The translations under genes and the position numbers were made by a program. A stretch of 23,237 nt of DNA from Gammaproteobacteria bacterium (GTDB lineage Bacteria > Pseudomonadota > Gammaproteobacteria > Granulosicoccales > Granulosicoccaceae): assembly GCA_019634245.1 (NCBI GenBank), contig JAHQVR010000163.1, forward strand, positions 1 to 23,237, written 5' to 3'. The notes under the pieces are model-generated. The model was not told where the DNA came from. It worked only from the letters and a program-made list of their open reading frames with translations, and made no database searches. Of the stretch, positions 1-6,907 are shown in pieces. Every line of letters begins with the position of its first letter. Position 1 is the first letter of the stretch.

Positions 1-441
1 CAACTCGCCATGCATCATATCTATCGCCACCCGCTGCGCGACATCCGGGGACATATGGGCGTTGCCATTGATCACCCGTTGCACAGCATTTTTAATCTCA
101 TCGGCGTTGCTGTCTTTCGAGATGTAACCCGCGATACCTGCCTTTGCAAACGATCGGGACAGTGCGGCATCCACTTGACCTGTCACCATAATGATGCGCA
201 CATCCGGTAGATATCCAATAATACGTTCGGAGGCTTCCAGGCCATTCATACCCGGCAGATTCATGTCCATTAACACCAAATCGTAGTGCTGCCTGGCGGC
301 CATATCGACAGCTCTCTCACCATTCGACGCTTCATCAATAGCGCTGATGTTTGCGCGGTCTTCGAGCACAACACGCATTCCGGAGCGAACCAGTGCATGG
401 TCATCCACGATCAACAATTTGTACGGGGCGGCTTCTACCAT
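1..441 (-). CDS. NarL/FixJ-family response regulator, GacA/UvrY-like (C-terminus beyond window)
   Basis: Phosphorylatable receiver domain of a two-component transcription regulator; only the first 147 residues lie in the window and the gene continues past position 1. Visible receiver landmarks are the acidic pair D13-D14 (IVDDH), the predicted phospho-acceptor D59 in LVLMDMNLPG, T87 and K109 (YISKD). The stretch after the receiver (GNAHMSPDVAQR) resembles the linker of GacA/UvrY/NarL regulators, so a LuxR-type helix-turn-helix is expected beyond the edge, but it is not seen. The ATG at 439-441 is the first good start; no clear Shine-Dalgarno precedes it, and an in-frame GTG 14 codons upstream is a weaker alternative. 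It lies on the same strand as plsX, 135 bp downstream of it. GacA identity is inferred from resemblance only; in gacA loci uvrC usually follows, which cannot be checked here. Confidence 0.88.
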   Translation of the reverse strand, partial: MVEAAPYKLLIVDDHALVRSGMRVVLEDRANISAIDEASNGERAVDMAARQHYDLVLMDMNLPGMNGLEASERIIGYLPDVRIIMVTGQVDAALSRSFAKAGIAGYISKDSNADEIKNAVQRVINGNAHMSPDVAQRVAIDMMHGEL

Positions 442-538
442 GTACGCGACCGAAAGTTGAGCTTTCGAAAAGACTACCACTCACCGGGTGGATTGATGAA
501 CCACTCATTTGGGTGAATTGACTACCCAAGTGTCAAAC

Positions 539-552
539 CCGCAAGGTTGCGG
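539..552. repeat. short inverted repeat downstream of plsX
   Basis: CCGCAA and TTGCGG face each other across two bases, with flanking AAC/GTT that can extend the stem through a one-base bulge. Read on the minus strand it follows the plsX stop and is trailed by GTTTGACA, so it could be a weak terminator for plsX. The T-run is short, and the central bases must open to form a loop. Confidence 0.3.
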
Positions 553-576
553 CGTTTACCACATACTTTTGGACAG

Positions 577-1596
577 TTAAGCGGCGGTGGCGGGCTCGCC
601 TCTTAGGCGTTCAGCGATCATGGAAGGAACATCGATGGCAATTTCAAGAAGCGCGATTTCTATAGCATTGGCGAAAGCAAACGCATCGGCATGGCCATGA
701 CTTTTAATAACCACACCCTGCAATCCCAACAAACTGGCACCGTTATATAACCGTGGATCAATGCGATTACCAAACGCTTGTAGTACCGGTTTGGCAAACA
801 AACCCACCAGCTTGTTCCACCAGTTGCGCTTGAATTCTTCTTTTAAATAGTGCGACACCATGCGCGCCACACCTTCGCTGGTTTTTAACGACACGTTGCC
901 GACGAAGCCATCACACACCACAACATCCACATTGTCAGTGTAAATTTCATTACCTTCAACAAAACCAATATAGTTAAAGGGTGCGGAAGAAAGAAGCTTG
1001 GCAGCCTCACGAACTTGTTCATTGCCCTTGATATCTTCTGAGCCAATGTTCAACAGCCCAACTCGAGGGGCATCTACAGAATCAATCGCCTGAGCCAATA
1101 TCGATCCCATTGCGGCAAACTGAAACAACTGTTCTGCCGTGCAATCCACATTAGCGCCAAGATCGAGCATATGAGTATGACCATCAATCGCTGGAATCGT
1201 GGTGCTAATGGCGGGACGATCAATTCCCGGCACGGTCTTCAATACAAACTTGCTGATGGCCATCAACGCACCGGTGTTACCAGCACTAACGCAAGCCCCG
1301 GCGGTACCCTCTTTAACTTGATTAATGGCCACTCGCATGGACGACTGCTTCTTATTGCGCAAGGCAATCGCGGCGGTATCGTCCATCGTCACTACTTCTT
1401 CAGCCGGCACGATAGTAAACCGATCCGTCGGCAGCGGCGCTGAACCTATGTGCTGCTCGATCACGTCGGGCTGGCCGACTAACAATAGGTGGGCATCCTT
1501 CCGGCGCTCCAGCACCAGTCGAACAGCTTCCACCACCACACCGGTTCCTCCATCACCGCTCATAGCATCAATCGCAACAACATTGCTCTGATTCAT
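577..1596 (-). CDS. plsX: Phosphate acyltransferase PlsX
   Basis: Peripheral membrane enzyme that converts acyl-ACP plus phosphate to acyl-phosphate, the acyl donor for PlsY in phospholipid synthesis. At 339 residues it has the usual family length. Family landmarks seen: AIDAMSGD near residues 8-15 (most homologues read AMGGD), SAGNTGALMA at 104-113, LDLGANVDC at 144-152, and the C-terminal NGASLLGLQGVVIKSHG with the following amphipathic helix. It follows rpmF on the same strand, but 109 bp containing two hairpins separate them. The usual fabH-fabD-fabG-acpP genes do not follow; a response regulator does. The ATG at 1594-1596 gives the expected N-terminus, although no strong ribosome-binding site precedes it. 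Confidence 0.97.
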   Translation of the reverse strand: MNQSNVVAIDAMSGDGGTGVVVEAVRLVLERRKDAHLLLVGQPDVIEQHIGSAPLPTDRFTIVPAEEVVTMDDTAAIALRNKKQSSMRVAINQVKEGTAGACVSAGNTGALMAISKFVLKTVPGIDRPAISTTIPAIDGHTHMLDLGANVDCTAEQLFQFAAMGSILAQAIDSVDAPRVGLLNIGSEDIKGNEQVREAAKLLSSAPFNYIGFVEGNEIYTDNVDVVVCDGFVGNVSLKTSEGVARMVSHYLKEEFKRNWWNKLVGLFAKPVLQAFGNRIDPRLYNGASLLGLQGVVIKSHGHADAFAFANAIEIALLEIAIDVPSMIAERLRGEPATAA

Positions 1597-1626
1597 GGTT
1601 AGCTACGCCGGTGGCGAAAAGAAGAA

Positions 1627-1648
1627 CGCCAGCGGATGAGCGCTGGCG
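1627..1648 (-). terminator. hairpin with T-rich tail between rpmF and plsX
   Basis: CGCCAGCG (1627-1634) and CGCTGGCG (1641-1648) form a perfect 8-bp GC-rich stem with a 6-base loop. Read on the minus strand, the direction of transcription from rpmF to plsX, it is followed by TTCTTCTTTTC. That is the layout of an intrinsic terminator or attenuator, though the T-run is interrupted by C. Confidence 0.6.
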
Positions 1649-1655
1649 GAATTCT

Positions 1656-1684
1656 AACTTCGACCTTATTAATCGGTCGAAGTT
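1656..1684 (-). repeat. 10-bp stem-loop just after rpmF
   Basis: AACTTCGACC (1656-1665) and GGTCGAAGTT (1675-1684) are perfect complements around a 9-base loop. It lies 21 bp after the rpmF stop and immediately before the T-tailed hairpin at 1627-1648. It could be a 3'-end stabiliser of the rpmF message or part of a tandem termination structure. Confidence 0.6.
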
Positions 1685-1705
1685 CTTGAGAAAAGGCGCG
1701 AATGG

Positions 1706-1906
1706 CTATTCTTCGTCTTCATCCACATCATCATCGGCGACAACAACGACCTGCTTGCCCTTGTAGAAACCGTCAGCAGTGATGTGGTGCCGACGATGCA
1801 GCTCACCCGTCGTGGGGTCAGTTGCCAGCGTTGGTCTGCCAAGGCTGTCATGAGAACGTCGCATACCGCGACGTGAAGGTGTTTTTCGGCTTTTTTGAAC
1901 GGCCAT
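1706..1906 (-). CDS. rpmF: 50S ribosomal protein L32
   Basis: Component of the large ribosomal subunit. The 66-residue product starts [20 protein letters not shown] and contains the signature [20 protein letters not shown], the normal L32 pattern. It has no cysteines, so it is the zinc-independent form. The tail after the usual end is strikingly acidic (DDDVDEDEE), whereas enteric L32 ends basic; this may just be lineage variation. It sits 46 bp after yceD on the same strand, the conserved yceD-rpmF pairing. Two hairpins follow before plsX, which could let this highly expressed gene be transcribed more than its neighbour. Confidence 0.97.
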   Translation of the reverse strand: MAVQKSRKTPSRRGMRRSHDSLGRPTLATDPTTGELHRRHHITADGFYKGKQVVVVADDDVDEDEE

Positions 1907-1952
1907 GATATTCCAGTCTCTTAACTCTTAAACATCAAACAATAAAATCGAT

Positions 1953-2528
1953 TTACTTCGTGAACTTCAACTCTTTCTTTAAATCTTTCAATGCTTCAAA
2001 CGGTTTTCTCGTCGGCAATTCGGTAGCCGGAGGAGCCGCCTCAAAATCTCCGCTGGCGCCACACTGTTCGCTGCCCATTTCGTGCCGGGCAACCACTGGC
2101 AGCAGCAGTAGCAATTCATCTTCAAGCATATCGACCAAGGCGATATGCCCTTTGTCATCTAATAAAACCGGGTCCATGGTGTCGGGCAAGTCGTTTGCCG
2201 TGGCCTCATCGTCTACGAACGTCAATTCAAATTGACCGTTCACAGGCAGTTCCATTAGCGCCAAACAACGTTGGCATTCCAGCGGATACACCGATTCGAG
2301 TGTGCCGATGGCAAGCACATGGTCTTTGCGCCGAGTCAGAGTGAATTCCGTCTTAACCACACCAGAGCCCTCTCGTGCAGAATCCACCGATTCGGTTGCG
2401 CTGTCGCCAACACTCGCCAGGCAAGCACTCAAACGAGTAAACTCACTCAGCGGAATTTCCGCCCCGAATCGGGCCGCTTCGCGCGCCAACAAATCCGGAT
2501 TAAACCGCGCGGGAATAGGCTTAACCAT
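1953..2528 (-). CDS. yceD: YceD/DUF177 family protein (23S rRNA accumulation protein)
   Basis: Small acidic cytoplasmic protein of the DUF177 family, encoded next to rpmF in most bacteria and linked to 23S rRNA accumulation in E. coli and plants. I start it at the ATG at 2526-2528, giving 191 residues with the expected beginning MVKPIPARFNPDLLAREAA; a longer reading frame would run into the divergent yceF gene. The family CxxC (C85-QR-C88 in LECQRCL) is present, followed by the acidic half (LVDMLEDELLLLLPVVARH) and a lysine-rich tail. The sequence GGTGGG directly ahead of the ATG is a closely spaced ribosome-binding candidate. Only 28 bp separate its start from that of yceF. Confidence 0.92.
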   Translation of the reverse strand: MVKPIPARFNPDLLAREAARFGAEIPLSEFTRLSACLASVGDSATESVDSAREGSGVVKTEFTLTRRKDHVLAIGTLESVYPLECQRCLALMELPVNGQFELTFVDDEATANDLPDTMDPVLLDDKGHIALVDMLEDELLLLLPVVARHEMGSEQCGASGDFEAAPPATELPTRKPFEALKDLKKELKFTK

Positions 2529-2556
2529 AACCCACCAGAATAGCGAATTCGCGCCC

Positions 2557-3138
2557 ATGTCGCAACCTATTATCCTGGCTTCCAGCTCACGGTATCGAGC
2601 CGAATTATTGTGCCGCTTGGGTCTGGAGTTCGACACCCTCGCCCCTGAACTGGACGAAACTCAACGCCCTGAAGAATCCGCAAAATCACTCGTGATGCGT
2701 CTGGCCGCCGAAAAAGCGGCCAAAGTGGCCCATCTTCATCCCCACGCCATCGTTATCGGGTCGGACCAGGTAGCTATAAGCAACGGTGAGACACTGGGAA
2801 AACCCGGCACTGCCGAACGAGCGGCACAGCAGTTAGCCGATGCCAGTGGCGGCACCGTGACGTTCTACACCGCTGTCTCGGTGGTCCAACTCGCCGCCGA
2901 CAAAGAATCACACTTTATTGATCAAACCACCGTGTACTTTCGGACATTGAGCACCGCAGAAATCGAGCGATACATTGCCGCTGACCAGCCACTCGATTGT
3001 GCCGGCAGCTTTAAAGTGGAGAGCCTAGGGGCGAGTTTGTTTGAAAAAATGGAGTGCGCCGATCCAACAGCATTGGTCGGGCTGCCCTTAATCCAGCTAA
3101 GCCATGCTTTGCGCAAGTTTGGCGTGCAATTACCTTAA
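2557..3138 (+). CDS. yceF: Maf/YceF-family nucleotide pyrophosphatase (7-methyl-GTP type)
   Basis: House-cleaning nucleotide pyrophosphatase; the YceF subfamily hydrolyses 7-methyl-GTP. The 193-residue protein starts MSQPIILASSSRYRAELL with the family phosphate-binding loop, has ELDET at 31-35, IGSDQV at 67-72, TFYTA and CAGSFKVES, and ends in VGLPLIQLSHALR, a close YceF match. I chose the ATG at 2557 because it begins exactly at the family N-terminus; the frame is open much further upstream, but that part lies antisense to yceD. It is divergent from yceD, as near rpmF in other gammaproteobacteria. Its TAA stop overlaps the stop of pgpA on the other strand in the palindrome TTAA (3135-3138). 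Confidence 0.95.
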   Translation: MSQPIILASSSRYRAELLCRLGLEFDTLAPELDETQRPEESAKSLVMRLAAEKAAKVAHLHPHAIVIGSDQVAISNGETLGKPGTAERAAQQLADASGGTVTFYTAVSVVQLAADKESHFIDQTTVYFRTLSTAEIERYIAADQPLDCAGSFKVESLGASLFEKMECADPTALVGLPLIQLSHALRKFGVQLP

Positions 3139-3620
3139 AGGTTTGGTCCCACCAGTAGTAGCAGTATTTGCATAGTGGCACACCCGAATAGCGCCGCAAT
3201 CACATCATCGAGCATGATGCCCAGCCCCCCATGAACATCTCTATCGACGCGGCTGATAGGCCAGGGTTTGATCACATCGAACAATCGAAACACAACGAAC
3301 CCGATCAGTATCCATAACCAGGAACGCGGCACCGCGATCATGGTGATTAGATAACCCACAATTTCATCCCACACAATGGACGGATGATCGTGCACTCCCA
3401 AATGATCAGCACAGGATTGACAGCACCAAACACCGACGGCAAATAACGCCAATACGATCCCGGCATAGACCCACAGATTAGAGGGCATCAGCAACACGGC
3501 TGGAATACCGAGCAGCGTACCAAACGTACCCGGGGCTTTGGGGGCCAAACCCACACCGCCGCCCAAGGCCAAAAAGTTTGCAGGTGTGGCGATCACTGAC
3601 CGGAGTGACGCAGCGGTCAT
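3135..3620 (-). CDS. pgpA: Phosphatidylglycerophosphatase A
   Basis: Inner-membrane phosphatase that makes phosphatidylglycerol from phosphatidylglycerol phosphate. The 161-residue protein carries the PgpA signatures GVGLAPKAPGTFGTL (22-36), VWDEIVGYLI (83-92), RLFDVIKPWPI (112-122) and GGLGIMLDDVIA (131-142), with hydrophobic segments near 37-66, 101-115 and at the C-terminus. The start codon overlaps the nusB stop in an ATGA arrangement (3617-3620), indicating translational coupling. In many relatives thiL lies between nusB and pgpA; here it is absent. Its stop shares the TTAA palindrome with yceF. Confidence 0.96.
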   Translation of the reverse strand: MTAASLRSVIATPANFLALGGGVGLAPKAPGTFGTLLGIPAVLLMPSNLWVYAGIVLALFAVGVWCCQSCADHLGVHDHPSIVWDEIVGYLITMIAVPRSWLWILIGFVVFRLFDVIKPWPISRVDRDVHGGLGIMLDDVIAALFGCATMQILLLLVGPNL

Positions 3621-4048
3621 TTGGTCGCCATTTCAACAGCCCGAAGTTTTAAAGCCAGTTTGTCCAACACTCCGTTGACATATTTGTGTCCTTGATCGGC
3701 TCCGAAGCGTTTGGTGACTTCCACACCCTCATTGATCAATACTCGAACTGGCGTTTCCGGGCAGTGCAACATTTCATACGCGGCGATACGCAAGACGTTG
3801 CGCTCGATGGGATCCAGATCATCAATCGGGCGATCAAGCGCCTCACTCATTTGGCTATCAACCGCTTCAACGTCGTGGCTGACGCCTTTGAAGATCAATT
3901 CAAAATGCGGGACATCCACTTTGTCCATCTCTTGGTTGTCCAGAAAATGCTGGAACACCACACTCGCTTGCTCTTCGGCCAGTTCCCACTGATACAAGGC
4001 CTGCAGCGCTCGCGTGCGGGCCAGATGCTTGGCTCGATTTTTCAACAC
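3617..4048 (-). CDS. nusB: Transcription antitermination protein NusB
   Basis: All-helical RNA-binding factor that, with NusE (S10), acts in rRNA antitermination. The 143-residue product has the N-terminal arginine-rich RNA-binding helix (RAKHLARTRALQALYQWEL) and the family core DLDPIERNVLRIAAYEML, followed by PVRVLINEGVEVTKRFG and YVNGVLDKLA. The start is a GTG at 4046-4048, 6 bp after the cysS stop and without an evident ribosome-binding site, so it is probably translated by coupling. The order cysS-nusB-pgpA on one strand suggests an operon; ribH and thiL, frequent partners of nusB, are not here. Confidence 0.97.
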   Translation of the reverse strand: MLKNRAKHLARTRALQALYQWELAEEQASVVFQHFLDNQEMDKVDVPHFELIFKGVSHDVEAVDSQMSEALDRPIDDLDPIERNVLRIAAYEMLHCPETPVRVLINEGVEVTKRFGADQGHKYVNGVLDKLALKLRAVEMATK

Positions 4049-4054
4049 CGGCGG

Positions 4055-5446
4055 TTAACTTCGACGCCAAATGGTCTTGCCATCGGCGTCCTCCAAAACG
4101 ATTCCTGCCGCGGCCAGTTCATCTCGAATCTCATCGCTACGAGCCCAATCTTTATTAGCCCTGGCCTGAATACGCTCTTCAACCAGTGCGTCGATCTGCT
4201 CGGCGGTCAACCCTCCGGCTTCAATGGGGCCGCCCTGCAAAACGGTATCAGGATCGCCTTGTAAGAGACCTAACCGCTCACCCAGTGTGCGCAACGTATG
4301 GGCCAGTGACACCGATTGAGCACTTTGGCTGTTCTTCTCTTTATTCAACGTGCTCGCAACATCGAACAACACGGCCATGGCTTCAGCGGTATTTAAGTCA
4401 TCATCCATCGCAGCGACAAATTTGTTCACATGCGCTTCGCTCAACGGTGCGCCTGTATCTGCGCCGGGGCGGTGCCGAAGCGCTGTATATAAACGTCGCA
4501 GCGCGGCTCGAGAACCGTCGAGCTGATCCTGCGAATAGTTCAAGGGGCTGCGATAGTGACTATTCAATATGAAGTATCGGATCTCTTCACCACTGTATTG
4601 CTGCAGTACTTCTCGCAACGTAAAAAAATTCCCCAAAGACTTGGACATTTTTTCATCATCAACACGCACAAAGCCATTGTGCAACCAATATCGAGCGAAC
4701 GGCTTTTTGGTAATCGCTTCGCTTTGCGCGATCTCATTTTCATGATGTGGGAATTGCAAGTCCATGCCGCCACCGTGGATATCAAAACTCTCGCCGAGTA
4801 GCTTCATCGACATCGCTGAACATTCGGTGTGCCAGCCCGGCCGGCCATCACCGAAGGGCGATGGCCATTTCAATTCATCCGGTTTCGCCGATTTCCACAA
4901 CACGAAATCCAAGGGATCGCGCTTGTGCTGATCGACCGCCACTCGCTCTCCCGCTCGAAGATCTTCCACTTTTCGCCCAGAGAGCTTGCCGTATTCTTCA
5001 AATTGAGCCACCGAATAAAACACATCCCCATTGTCCGCTTGGTAGGCATAGCCCGTATCCATGAGCTTTTGAATGACCTCAATCATTTCGGGGATAGTCT
5101 CTGTAGCGCGGGGCTCTAGACTTGGTCGGAGCACATTCAGGGCGTCTGAATCCTGATTCATCTCCGCGATAAATCGCTCGGTCAGCGCCTCAACGGGCTC
5201 GCCATTTTGCCCAGCACGTTCTATGATCTTGTCATCCACATCTGTGATGTTGCGCACGTAGTGCACCTGATAGCCACTGGCCATTAAATGCCGGTAGAGC
5301 ACATCGAACACCACCATCACTCGAGCGTGGCCGACGTGGCAGAGGTCGTAGACCGTCATGCCACAGACATACATGCCGACGCGGCCTGTCTCCAGCGGCT
5401 CGAAAAGCTCTTTCTTTCGGGTCAGGGTGTTGTGCAAATACAGCAT
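4055..5446 (-). CDS. cysS: Cysteinyl-tRNA synthetase
   Basis: Charges tRNA-Cys with cysteine in the cytoplasm. The 463-residue class I synthetase shows the HIGH box as HVGH (37-40), the KMSKS loop at 266-270, and the zinc site C28 (VCGMTVYD), C209 (WHTECSAM), H234 and E238 (FPHHENE). Length and domain order (Rossmann fold, connecting domain, helical bundle, small C-terminal domain ending [10 protein letters not shown]) are normal. It is divergent from ppiA with 137 bp between them. In E. coli cysS neighbours ppiB and lpxH, which also lie nearby here, so the neighbourhood is conserved. No strong ribosome-binding site is visible before the ATG. Confidence 0.98.
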   Translation of the reverse strand: MLYLHNTLTRKKELFEPLETGRVGMYVCGMTVYDLCHVGHARVMVVFDVLYRHLMASGYQVHYVRNITDVDDKIIERAGQNGEPVEALTERFIAEMNQDSDALNVLRPSLEPRATETIPEMIEVIQKLMDTGYAYQADNGDVFYSVAQFEEYGKLSGRKVEDLRAGERVAVDQHKRDPLDFVLWKSAKPDELKWPSPFGDGRPGWHTECSAMSMKLLGESFDIHGGGMDLQFPHHENEIAQSEAITKKPFARYWLHNGFVRVDDEKMSKSLGNFFTLREVLQQYSGEEIRYFILNSHYRSPLNYSQDQLDGSRAALRRLYTALRHRPGADTGAPLSEAHVNKFVAAMDDDLNTAEAMAVLFDVASTLNKEKNSQSAQSVSLAHTLRTLGERLGLLQGDPDTVLQGGPIEAGGLTAEQIDALVEERIQARANKDWARSDEIRDELAAAGIVLEDADGKTIWRRS

Positions 5447-5503
5447 GGAAGTGCGCGCAAATTAGTCATAGGAAGTTACACCGTGACTGTAGCAGGTTAC
5501 CCG

Positions 5504-5532
5504 TTGGATAACGCCAATGCGTGTGGCATAAA
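5504..5532 (+). promoter_or_regulatory. possible sigma-70 promoter for ppiA
   Basis: TTGGAT at 5504-5509 and CATAAA at 5527-5532 are spaced by 17 bp and lie about 50 bp ahead of ppiA in the cysS/ppiA divergent gap. The match is only moderate (3/6 and 4/6). TAAAAT slightly downstream has a better -10 shape but no matching -35. Confidence 0.25.
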
Positions 5533-5583
5533 AAGCGCTAAAATATTGTCGTTCGTTAAAAAACTAATCGTTTAGGAATTTCC

Positions 5584-6303
5584 ATGCCTTTTTTTGGTTC
5601 AATTGCTGCCCGAAGTTTGTTTCTGGCAGTCGGTTTTTTCGCGTCTTCTTCTGTACTGGCCGAGTCCGGGTTAATGGCCCGTATTCAAACATCGGCGGGC
5701 GACATCCTGATTGAACTGGATGAAAAGCGCGCACCGGTCAGCGTTGCCAACTTCCGTGACTATGCCGACAGCGGCTTCTACGATGGCACCATCTTCCACC
5801 GCGTCATTGAAGGCTTCATGATTCAAGGTGGCGGTTACAACCAAAACTACATGCGCAAGCAAACCCGGCGCCCGATTCCAAACGAAGCCACCAACGGTCT
5901 GAGCAACACGCAATACACCATTTCCATGGCACGTACTAACGCACCTCACTCAGCTACCTCTCAGTTCTTTATTAACAGTGCAGACAACAGTAACCTGGAT
6001 CATCGGGCACGAGATGCTCGCGGATGGGGTTATGCGGTGTTCGGTCGTGTCGTTGATGGCTATGATGTCGTTGATTACATCAGTGAAGTTGACACCGGAG
6101 CGGCAGGGCCCTTTCGTCGAGATGTGCCACGCGATCAAGTCATCATTCTGTCTGTGCAGGTCTCACCTGCCAACACCGATGCGGCGGTTAAAAATGCCGA
6201 AATAGCCGGTGATGTCAGTAATAGTCTGATCGGTAGTCAGGCAGGCAGCTCAGGTGGCAACCCATCTCCACAAACACAGCAACGGCAAGCCAAACTGAAT
6301 TGA
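5584..6303 (+). CDS. ppiA: Periplasmic peptidyl-prolyl cis-trans isomerase (cyclophilin)
   Basis: Cyclophilin that isomerises prolyl bonds during protein folding, here exported. Residues 1-26 form a Sec signal peptide (hydrophobic core SLFLAVGFFASSSVLA, cleavage likely after VLA). The cyclophilin domain spans about 30-193, with catalytic FHRVI (71-75, R73), FMIQGGG (78-84) and SATSQFFIN (123-131). A tail of about 45 residues follows, rich in S, G, Q, N and P, absent from E. coli PpiA and of unknown role. AGGA 6 bp before the ATG supports the start. It is followed 34 bp later by the paralogous ppiB, so a secreted and a cytoplasmic cyclophilin are paired. Confidence 0.94.
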   Translation: MPFFGSIAARSLFLAVGFFASSSVLAESGLMARIQTSAGDILIELDEKRAPVSVANFRDYADSGFYDGTIFHRVIEGFMIQGGGYNQNYMRKQTRRPIPNEATNGLSNTQYTISMARTNAPHSATSQFFINSADNSNLDHRARDARGWGYAVFGRVVDGYDVVDYISEVDTGAAGPFRRDVPRDQVIILSVQVSPANTDAAVKNAEIAGDVSNSLIGSQAGSSGGNPSPQTQQRQAKLN

Positions 6304-6337
6304 GTTAGACTTTTGCGCATTTCACCAGGACTACACC

Positions 6338-6838
6338 ATGAAAGCGTCGATCGTTACCAATCACGGCTCTATTACACTTGAACTCGATGTAGAAGCAGCC
6401 CCGTTAACTTGCGCAAACTTCAAGCGCTATGCAGACGAAGGGCATTTCGATAACACAATATTCCACCGGGTTATTCCCAACTTCATGATTCAGGGTGGTG
6501 GTTTTACCGCGGATATGGAGCAAAAGCCGACCCATGAGAACATCCAAAACGAGGCGAACAACGGCTTAAAGAACGATCTCGGCACCATCGCTATGGCTCG
6601 AACGCCCGACCCTCACTCAGCCAGCTCGCAGTTCTTCATCAATTTAACCAACAACGATTTTCTCAACTTTCAAGATGAGTCACAGGCCGGATACGGCTAC
6701 TGCGTGTTTGGCAAAACCGTCGACGGTATCGATACGGTCAATGCCATCGCGGGTGTCACCACAGGCAATGCCGGACACCACCAAGACGTACCCGTTGAGG
6801 CTGTCGTCATCGAAAGCATCAGCATCTCAGAAAGCTAA
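6338..6838 (+). CDS. ppiB: Cytoplasmic peptidyl-prolyl cis-trans isomerase B
   Basis: Cytoplasmic cyclophilin-type prolyl isomerase. The 166-residue protein begins MKASIVTNHGSITLEL with no signal peptide, and has FHRVI (42-46), FMIQGGG (49-55), MARTPDPHSASSQFFIN (86-102) and YCVFGKTVDG. Length and motifs match E. coli PpiB. AGGA about 8 bp upstream of the ATG supports the start. It belongs to the ppiA-ppiB-lpxH run; ppiB next to lpxH and near cysS is the E. coli arrangement as well. Confidence 0.97.
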   Translation: MKASIVTNHGSITLELDVEAAPLTCANFKRYADEGHFDNTIFHRVIPNFMIQGGGFTADMEQKPTHENIQNEANNGLKNDLGTIAMARTPDPHSASSQFFINLTNNDFLNFQDESQAGYGYCVFGKTVDGIDTVNAIAGVTTGNAGHHQDVPVEAVVIESISISES

Positions 6839-6843
6839 GGCCC

Positions 6844-6877
6844 TGTTTTAGCCGCAGTGGCCGTTGGGGCTGAAACA
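6844..6877 (+). repeat. stem-loop between ppiB and lpxH
   Basis: TGTTTTAGCC (6844-6853) and GGCTGAAACA (6868-6877) pair over 10 bp as RNA, with a single G-U wobble and a 14-base loop. No T-run follows, so it is not a clear terminator. It may mark an mRNA processing point or insulate lpxH from ppiB. Confidence 0.5.
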
Positions 6878-6893
6878 CCACTCGATTAGTGTT

Positions 6894-6899
6894 AAGGGA
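6894..6899 (+). promoter_or_regulatory. ribosome-binding site fixing the TTG start of lpxH
   Basis: AAGGGA lies 8 bp before the TTG at 6908. The only nearby ATG (6915-6917) is out of frame, so this site supports a TTG start. Confidence 0.7.
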
Positions 6900-6907
6900 A
6901 CGCCATT

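Noticed and set aside
451..467. CGAAAG/CTTTCG hairpin before the response regulator
   Set aside because: Only a 6-bp AT-containing stem near the start codon; too common by chance to call a regulatory element.
2302..2556. Longer N-terminal extension of yceF
   Set aside because: The frame is open upstream, but the extension is antisense to yceD and precedes the exact family N-terminus at the ATG at 2557.
3686..4264. 192-codon plus-strand frame across nusB and the end of cysS
   Set aside because: Antisense to two strongly supported genes; its translation has no family features.
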